From NCBI GenBank assembly GCA_028386065.3, contig JAKUCV010007207.1, positions 132,590-196,589 on the forward strand: a stretch of 64,000 bases of DNA. Reading direction: 5' to 3'. Positions 57,801-64,000 of this stretch are shown piece by piece (within the stretch, counting starts at the first letter, position 1; each line of letters opens with the position of its first letter). This DNA comes from Turnera subulata. Taxonomy: Eukaryota > Streptophyta > Magnoliopsida > Malpighiales > Passifloraceae. Under the pieces are notes generated by a model. The model was not told the origin of the DNA. It ran no database searches and saw only the letters and a program-made list of their open reading frames with translations. Made by a program: the position numbers and the translations under genes.

Positions 57801-58300
57801 GTCAACAAAGCATCTGGACCATGCGACTCCATTCCAACATCCTGATTAGCAGAGATACTACATGTGGTAGCAGCTCTCCCAATACCTGTCAGCAAAATCT
57901 TATGTCCACCTTCGGAAGTCAACAACACTTCCTTGGTTCGACAGTTCACCATAGCACTGTACTTGGACAACCAATCCATCCCCAATATGATATCAAAACC
58001 TCCCATGTTCATCACGATCAACCGTGCAAGAAAAATCTCGCCATCATATGAAAGCGAAACATCTCTGCACATGTGGGTTAATCTGACTACTATACCCGCA
58101 GGTAACCTAACTCTCATTGGACAAGCTAAACTCTCACCCGTACAGTTATGTAGTATTGCAAAACTTTGCGCGACAAAAGAATGCGTAGCACTAGGGTCTA
58201 TCAAAGTATAAGCAGTACTACCAAAGGCTGTAAAAGTACCTGCTACGACATCGACGTCTAGGTGACCTCCAGCATGCTGATTCTCTCCAACCGGATCCAT
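54856..58300 (-). pseudogene. Element E delta-gag pol, frameshifted in integrase
   Basis: ATG 58300 ([15 protein letters not shown]) runs after 15 codons straight into protease ([12 protein letters not shown]), so capsid and zinc knuckle are missing in frame. Protease has [10 protein letters not shown] (Pro-Ser where Ser/Thr-Gly is usual). RT is complete (about 57850-56950, with FIDDIL near 57185), as is RNase H ([20 protein letters not shown]). One extra base near 56055-56060 shifts the frame at the start of the integrase zinc finger; the frame resumes at 56034 and continues through the CITCQ half, the D-D-E core (MDFV, SDRD, QSERT), the GPY-like module and the chromodomain to 54856. It has no in-frame stops, unlike C. 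Confidence 0.92.
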
Positions 58301-58397
58301 TCGTACCTTATATGAGAATGTATGTGTATGCATATTATACTAACTCATGACAGACTATGCACAAATAATCACAGCAACACCCAAGGACCTACTGCCC

Positions 58398-58409
58398 GCT
58401 CCGCTACCA
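58398..58409 (-). other. Element E primer-binding site
   Basis: TGGTAGCGGAGC on the minus strand, 3 bp inside the 5' LTR edge. It is identical to the PBS of A and D. Confidence 0.8.
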
Positions 58410-58412
58410 AAC

Positions 58413-61294
58413 TGAAGCGCCCCGACCCGTATTTACCGTAACACAGTAAACACGTGCCGAAACTATTCATAATGATAGAACAGACAGTACAACGTGCAAA
58501 TATCATACAATAGCAACTATCAATACAACTGTCACCCACACTCGGGGACCATTATTCAAACCCAACACAGTGCTCTCAGCAGCAGCAGATAGTATCAGTA
58601 ATATACATATCACAGGAAATCAGCAATACAGCAATATAAGCAATAGAATAGCAGCGGAAGACTTATGCACATGCATCGGTGGTATGGATCCGGAGTCAGG
58701 TGGAGAAGAAAGCAGCAGCCATCGAACGTCGTACCTGAACTACGGAAACAACTTATCCTACGGGATGAAACCCCGCAGGCGAGGGGTGAGTCCGAAGTGC
58801 TCACCGACCAAGGATAAACAGTGATATGCAAGCAACCGTAATACTTAAAAGCAAACACAGATAAGCAACAACATATCAACAACTGAATCAAGGCCAAAAG
58901 AATGCTTAATTATTATTACCAATTTTATCTTCCGGGCCCCCGTCACTGGACAAGCTAGGGTCGTACCTGGTAATCAATTAATTCCGGATGCTAGGTCAAC
59001 AACCAATCCTCATATCAAAACAACCGGATATTCGGCATATCCGAGCCACCGCGGATATTCGGCATATCCGAGCCACTGCGGATATTCGGCATATCCGAGC
59101 CACTGGGTATTCGGTATACCCCAACCTCAGGCGACGTCATGCCAACCAGATATTCGGCATATCTGAGCCACTGCGGATATTCGGCATATCCGAGCCACCG
59201 CGGATATTCGGCATATCCGAGCCACTGGGTATTCGGTATACCCTAACCACAGGCATGACGACCAACCAAACCAAAAACCGACCATAGCATCTCAAAATTA
59301 ATTTTCAAACCATCGGGTCGTACCACTACTTCCACATGACAATATTATCAACATCTCAAATCAATTCCAATTCCAATTTCATACTCCAATTCCTTTCTCA
59401 ATTTCCACAGTCAATAGTTCAACATCAATCTCAGCATATTATCCACATAGTCAATATCACAGTTCAAAGCAACAATAATATCCTCAACAGTCAACCAGCA
59501 AACATTCAACAATTCAGCAGTTCAATCGAACAACAAAGCACACAAAGTATTACAGGCAACATAACAAGGGTTATCCATCCTCACCTTAGCCGATATCAGT
59601 TATGGAATTGCTCAGCAAGTTCCAAGTCCGGTTCCTCAGCAAACTGCTCGTTATCAACTCCTATATCAATCAATAATATGCACATATAAGATGGTATGCA
59701 ATTGTTGTACTAATACTGTATACCGTAAATTAAATATAAACCCAGCTCGGTTACTCTCCCGGATTATTTCTCCATTATTATCATCATTCACCATTTATTT
59801 CAAGGTGTCAAAATACCCTTCTATACTTTTTCCTATACCCGGGTACTATTCCGGTATTTACCACCTTGATAATACCCTTTCCAAAATTATTTCCTAGGTA
59901 TGTACTTTCCAAAATAGTATTTCTTCAATTTATTATTTTCTTCCATACCATATAATATTTTCCAAAATTATTTCCTCAAAATATTTATTTTCCATTCCAT
60001 AATATATTTTTCAAACCTCATTTTTATTTTCTTCCATTTTATTTCTCTTTCCCAGATTTTATTTTCTCTCTATTTATTATTTTTTTTTAAAATCGGGCTG
60101 GGCCAAGTCCAAACTCAGCCCAAGGCCCAAGCGAAGCTCAGACCACAGCAGGAGCCAGCCGGCCCAGGCGCAGTAGCCCAGGGTCAGGCCCGCGCCCAGC
60201 AGCCCGAAGCCCATGCGTGGTCAGCCCAGGCCCGCGGTCTCAGCCCACTCAACCTGATCAGCCCACATCTTCTAACCCGGTTCCTAATATGCGGGTTGAC
60301 CCGACCCACGAAGCAACCAAACGGGTCACAACCACATCCAACGGGTCGTGCTCACCTTGCTTGCAGAGGCGGCGGCTTGGCGACGGAAGGGCGGCGGACG
60401 ACGGAGAGGCGAGCACCAGGTGGAGGCCGGCGCAAGGAGAGGAGACCGTCGCGGTGGCGTCGCAAGAGAGAGAGGAGGCGCGGCCTGCTCGGGTCGCCGG
60501 TGCACAGGCGGCGGAGGAGAAGAGCTGCAAGGGAGGAGCTCGGCACGACGGCAGCGTCGTCGATCCGTGACGAGGAGGAGGGCGGCGGTGTCGCAGCAGG
60601 GTGTTGATGGAGAAGAGGGTGGTGGCGAGTGTTGGTGGTGGCGGCTCCGGTGTGGTGCTGCCGTGAAGAAAGAAAAGAAAAAGAAAGATGGGGAAAGGGG
60701 TTTGTTTAAAACGACGGGGTTTTATGTGTGTGTGTGTGTTTAGTTTTTTTTTTTCTTTTCTTTTCTTTTCTTTATGATTTGAGTGTAAGAGAAGGGTATT
60801 GGATTTTTGCAGGAGAAATGCAGGAAAAAGAGTGGCTGTGGGTGGTAGGCAGAAGGAAGATGAAGAGGTGATGGCGTGCTTAGAGTGGCAGAAGAGTGAT
60901 AATTTTTATAGACAACAAATTATTGATAAATCACAGGCTGAATAGGAATTGGCGGCTGAATAATTGAACTTCAATTATGCAGTTACTATGCTGCATGTGA
61001 AGTGTGGCCCACCTGGACCAGAAAATATCCGGTATACCCACTTATCTTATTTCTGGTCCGATAATTCGAGAATAAACCCGGTTTTTTTTGCGTAGATTCC
61101 CGGACCCGGAAAAATCCCAACTTTGGTCCGTAAAATCCGCAGAAAATTCCCGAACGTGGGGCCATGCTCGATTTCGGAATCCAACACTCAATTTACCATA
61201 GTTTAATTACCCAAGATTAAAAATCAATGGTAAATTACTGTACATTAACTTAAACAGTCCCGGTAAAAATGAAATTTTTACCTGGGCTGTTACA
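58413..61294 (-). repeat. Element E 5' LTR (2882 bp)
   Basis: Runs from TGAAGCGCCCCGACCC to CTGGGCTGTTACA. SL2/SL1 are at 58758-58805, the hairpin array at about 59024-59245, and the LTR TATA box TATAAAAA at 60903-60910 (minus), about 385 bp from the LTR start. This is the promoter-bearing copy for E. Confidence 0.92.
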
Positions 61295-62748
61295 ACCGTA
61301 CACAGTAAACACGTGCCGGAACTGTGACAACCCAACCAAAACGAGCCCAGCATACAGTGTATACAACAGAAACTCGGGCCCAACAGCCCAAAATTAAACA
61401 ATGATAACATCATATCCGGCCCAAAGGCCCAACAATAGAAAAAAAAATAATGCACAGCGGAAGACTTAATAACTCACAAGACTCTGTATGCGACACTGAT
61501 GCAAACTATGGATCCAAGTCCTGTCTAAGGGATAACGCCACAGCCGCCGGTTTGCAAACCTAACCTGCAAGAACTGTGTGAGGGGTGAGACCAACCACTG
61601 TCTCACCGATAAACAAATAAACCGCAGTATACAAGCAACCGCAAATACACCCAAGCCAACACAGAGACAACAGAGGTACAGCAAGCACAATCAAAGCATC
61701 GGTATCAACAACTTACCTGAACTCACTATACGTCAGACCTTTCACGGTAAAGCTAGTCTTATAAACTCACTGAAACTTGGCGGTAGACTTACCAATTTTA
61801 TTATTAGGGCCCTGTCACGTAATAAGTATTGGTCGTGCCTGGTAGCCAGGTTAGCTAACCCCAGGGTACTCCCCGTTAAACCATAAATATCTCAAATCAC
61901 AAAGTATCACAATAACCGAGTCCCGCAGTCCTTGGCAGAAGTCCCGCAGTCCTTCCTATAACAAATCAACTGAGTCCCGCAGTCCTCAGCCGGGAGTCCC
62001 GCAGTCCTCCCTATTAAATCACAAGGCGACTACCATCTGGCCGTACCAATACCTGTCACGTGACAACCTAGATGTCTAGATGTTATTACCACTATTTATT
62101 ATTATTTTTTGTTCCACTTGTCCAACAGTAACTCATCATACTCACTTTCCCAAGCAGGCTCTCAGCCTCACAGTGTTAGAACAATAGCCCTACGCTAGAG
62201 GGAGGGTGAATAGCGATAATCAAATTAAAACGAAATAGGCAGGAATCAAATGCGGAATTGAAAGATTGAAGGACACAACCAATTTATCCTGGTTCACACA
62301 CACTCTACTAGTGTGGCTAATCCAGCCCTTCAAGTCTCACTTGAAGATTTCACTATCTAGTGTTAAGCTTACGGGTGCTTAACAAACCGTTACAACCTAG
62401 GAATTCTAGTCACAAGAATCCTAAACCTGAGAGTTCAAGTCACATGAACCTCAACACACTTGCTTGAAGATACCTCACTTCAAGACTTCTCACATAAGAA
62501 GATATACCCTCTTCCTATGAATCTCAACAAGGGAACTAACCTCCCTTAAGGTGTATGAATATACAATTCAATCACTCAAACAAAGAACCCTCTCAAAGAG
62601 TAGATATGAGTATACAAGATTAAGCTCTAAAAGGCAACTCTCAAATCCTCAATAGGATATTGGCTCAATAAAGATTTCTATAAATGTATGGAATGAATGC
62701 TTGAATGTAGAGAGTTGATTCATTTTTGAAAGAGAGGTTTAAGGCCTC

Positions 62749-62756
62749 TATTTATA
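62749..62756 (-). promoter_or_regulatory. TATA box of element G
   Basis: The minus strand reads GAGCTATAAATAGAGGCC, a textbook plant TATA context. Transcription would start near 62720 and run left. The nearest palindrome of the array ends about 97 bp upstream. Confidence 0.75.
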
Positions 62757-62852
62757 GCTCAAAACATGCATATAGTCGTTAGGAACAAGTTCTGAACACT
62801 TTAAGAAAAGTTAGCATGCTTGTCTGAAAAAGGTGTTTGATTCCAACAGCAC

Positions 62853-63504
62853 AACATCGATGTTTTGTCACACAACATCGATGTTTGTCCGTTGGATTTG
62901 AATAATTGAGCCAACGGCTAGTAAAACATCGATGTTTGCCTGAAGAACATCGATGTTGAGGAAGGCAACATCGATGTTGGAGAAGGCGACATCGATGTTT
63001 TCTCTCTACTGCCAAATATTAAAAAATGCTTGAATGCAGAGAACATCGATGTTTTTACATGAACATCGATGTTTTATGGTCACGGCAAAAGCTGTTTTGA
63101 AATCAACTGTTGCAACATCGATGTTGTAAGTCCAACATCGATGTTTTGGCACTTCTGTCAAATTTTGGAAAACCTGAACTTAAACACAACATCGATGTTT
63201 AAAACACAACATCGATGTTTTGATACTTCTGCCATTTCTTAGAAAATTTTTGAAGGCAGGAACATCGATGTTTTAGATGACAACATCGATGTTATTTTGG
63301 TTCGACAAATTCAAATTGAAACTGACCAATATGGAACATCGATGTTACAAATGGGAACATCGATGTTGTGACTAGTTTTAAAAACAACGGTCACTAGAAC
63401 ATCGATGTTTGGGATGCCAACATCGATGTTCTGAGCCTTCTGCCTGTTTTGAAGAATTGTGCAAAGGCAGGAACATCGATGTTTAAATCCACAACATCGA
63501 TGTT
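62853..63504 (-). repeat. Array of 20 AACATCGATGTT palindromes in the copia U3
   Basis: The 12-bp perfect palindrome starts at 62853, 62874, 62925, 62946, 62967, 62988 (this one GACATCGATGTT), 63042, 63062, 63114, 63134, 63188, 63208, 63261, 63282, 63335, 63356, 63398, 63419, 63472 and 63493. They come in pairs 20-21 bp apart (two helical turns), and pairs repeat at mostly 72-74 bp (seven turns). The spacers have diverged, but several keep CTGCC...GGCAG arms. The array lies about 100-750 bp upstream of the TATA box. Confidence 0.9.
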
Positions 63505-63804
63505 CATGGCTCGAAAAACATTTTTATGCTTGGAAGTATGTTATGTTATGCATGAGCAAAATTCATCTTATTTTGAGCCAATGTCCTAGAAGAGTTGAGT
63601 GTTATACCTTGTACAATTTATGAATCTAACTCTTCTTTCTTGGCTCTTCAATTCTTGTGCTCATTCACTTTCATCCTTTGCTCTTGAGTGGTTTCTTTTG
63701 CTTTGAGGATTGGTTTGACTTCATTTCTTTTTGCTTCATCTTTGTCATGATCTGAAATTTGTTTGTCAATTATCAAAACCTGTAATGAACTATGAGTTCT
63801 AACA

Positions 63805-64000
63805 ATTTTCCCCTTTTTGATAATGACAAACAACTATAAGTATATGCCAATATTTATAACTATGATTCCCCCTATCTTGATGCATATACTTCTTCTTATC
63901 TTCCCCCTTTTGGCATTAGCAAAAAGAAATGATGATGCATATATTTATTCTTCCCCCTTAAGGTATGACTTATAATTCCCCCTAAGTTCATGCATGTGGC
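63805..64000 (-). other. Element G polypurine tract and 3' interior
   Basis: The polypurine tract CAAAAAGGGGAAAAT (63819 to 63805 on minus) abuts the LTR. Further on the plus strand TTCCCCCT recurs (about 63866, 63902, 63951, 63977), that is, G-rich purine boxes on the sense strand, as often seen in the non-coding 3' part of SIRE-like elements. No coding sequence is seen. Confidence 0.65.

Larger units (their letters stand above)
51932..61294 (-). mobile_element. Element E: Ty3/gypsy Tekay/Del type, gag deleted
   Basis: Minus strand: 5' LTR 58413-61294, interior 54821-58412, 3' LTR 51932-54820. TSD is ACTGT (51927-51931) and ACCGT (61295-61299). PBS TGGTAGCGGAGC is at 58398-58409 (read on minus). 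Nucleotide and protein sequence are very close to C, so they are sister copies. Capsid and zinc knuckle are gone and integrase is frameshifted, so E was either mobilised in trans or damaged after insertion. Confidence 0.93.
51905..62173 (-). repeat. LTR F (D-type), split by element E and cut by element G
   Basis: Left scrap 51905-51931 (TAAAACGCCCCGACCCGTAT..., the TGAAACG end with G to A). After E the LTR resumes at 61295 (CGTACACAGTAAACACGTGC...) and runs to 62173, where G begins. Joined across E, it matches the reverse complement of D's LTR 3' end (about 45700-45921). It keeps an extended SL1 (61584-61607: GGTGAGAC...GTCTCACC, 8-bp stem) and the CTACCATCTGGCCGTACC block (about 62032). The hairpin array is replaced by GTCCCGCAGTCC direct repeats (about 61920-62010). 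The rest of F lies beyond G, outside the window. Confidence 0.8.
62174..63804 (-). repeat. Element G LTR (1631 bp)
   Basis: Its ends are a perfect 9-bp inverted repeat, TGTTAGAAC (62174-62182) and GTTCTAACA (63796-63804). On the minus strand the order is: LTR start, 290 bp, palindrome array (63504 to 62853), TATA box (62756), then about 570 bp of R-U5. The 1.6 kb length fits SIRE-type LTRs. Confidence 0.85.
62174..64000 (-). mobile_element. Element G: SIRE-like Ty1/copia, 3' end, minus strand
   Basis: Complete 3' LTR 62174-63804, then the 3' interior to the window edge. At the LTR/interior join the minus strand reads GTCATTATCAAAAAGGGGAA, then AATTGTTAGAAC. CATCATCAAAAAGGGGGAGATTG-type tails are characteristic of SIRE/Maximus copia elements. 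The visible interior (63805-64000) has repeated TTCCCCCT words and no ORF; coding parts lie beyond the window. It inserted into LTR F; the TSD cannot be checked here. Confidence 0.8.

Noticed and set aside
62779..63015. Minus-strand ORF with repeated KHRC
   Set aside because: The repeat is only the translated AACATCGATGTT palindrome; spacing switches between 20 and 21 bp, so no frame is kept along the array.
62853..63504. CRISPR-like array
   Set aside because: Regular short repeats with unique spacers, but the repeat is 12 bp, the locus is a plant copia LTR, and spacers share decayed CTGCC/GGCAG arms.

Overview
This window is nuclear DNA from a seed plant, most likely a eudicot. The evidence is four intronless copies of a small plant-specific gene family in AT-rich spacers, Ty3/gypsy chromoviruses with 2.5-3.9 kb LTRs, a SIRE-like Ty1/copia element, tRNA-derived SINEs, an L1-type LINE remnant and a hAT MITE. 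I cannot name the species.

Layout. 1-3202 is a truncated minus-strand gypsy LTR carrying an assembly flaw: a single N between two identical 181-bp copies. 3.2-18.2 kb is the gene-bearing part, with four paralogous genes of 140-164 codons (4521-4970 minus; 9920-10342, 12680-13174 and 15584-16078 plus). The spacers hold SINEs, several retroposon scraps of 12-25 bp flanked by clear target-site duplications (TSDs), a LINE RNase H remnant and, at 17.9-18.1 kb, a decayed ClpP-like fragment.

18.2-49.9 kb is one nested stack, resolved base by base from TSDs. Element A (18216-49888, TSD ATTGT) contains a solo LTR B (22940-25916, TSD TGTAG/TATAG) and element D (27564-45921, TSD TGTTG). D's 3' LTR is split by element C (33675-43998, TSD CGCGC). 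C is a Tekay/Del-type chromovirus with a recognisable but broken gag-pol. A and D have no gag-pol. They keep only the leader, a vestigial gag start and the 3' tail, and carry a two-gene cassette on the antisense strand, each gene with its own TATA box.

51.9-62.2 kb: an old minus-strand LTR (F) is split by element E (51932-61294, TSD ACTGT/ACCGT), a relative of C that lost gag through an in-frame deletion and has a frameshift in integrase. F is then cut by G (62174 to beyond the window), the 3' LTR end of a SIRE-like copia element on the minus strand. Its U3 holds 20 copies of a 12-bp palindrome just upstream of a TATA box.

How the parts fit. C and E represent an autonomous lineage. A and D look like parasites using the same primer site, leader and tail. 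The A, B, C, D and E LTRs share a pair of stem-loops near their 3' ends, and most LTRs also carry arrays of short hairpins whose stems vary in a compensating way. The best candidate for an undescribed system is the antisense two-gene cassette of A and D. The LTR hairpin architecture and the copia palindrome array come next.
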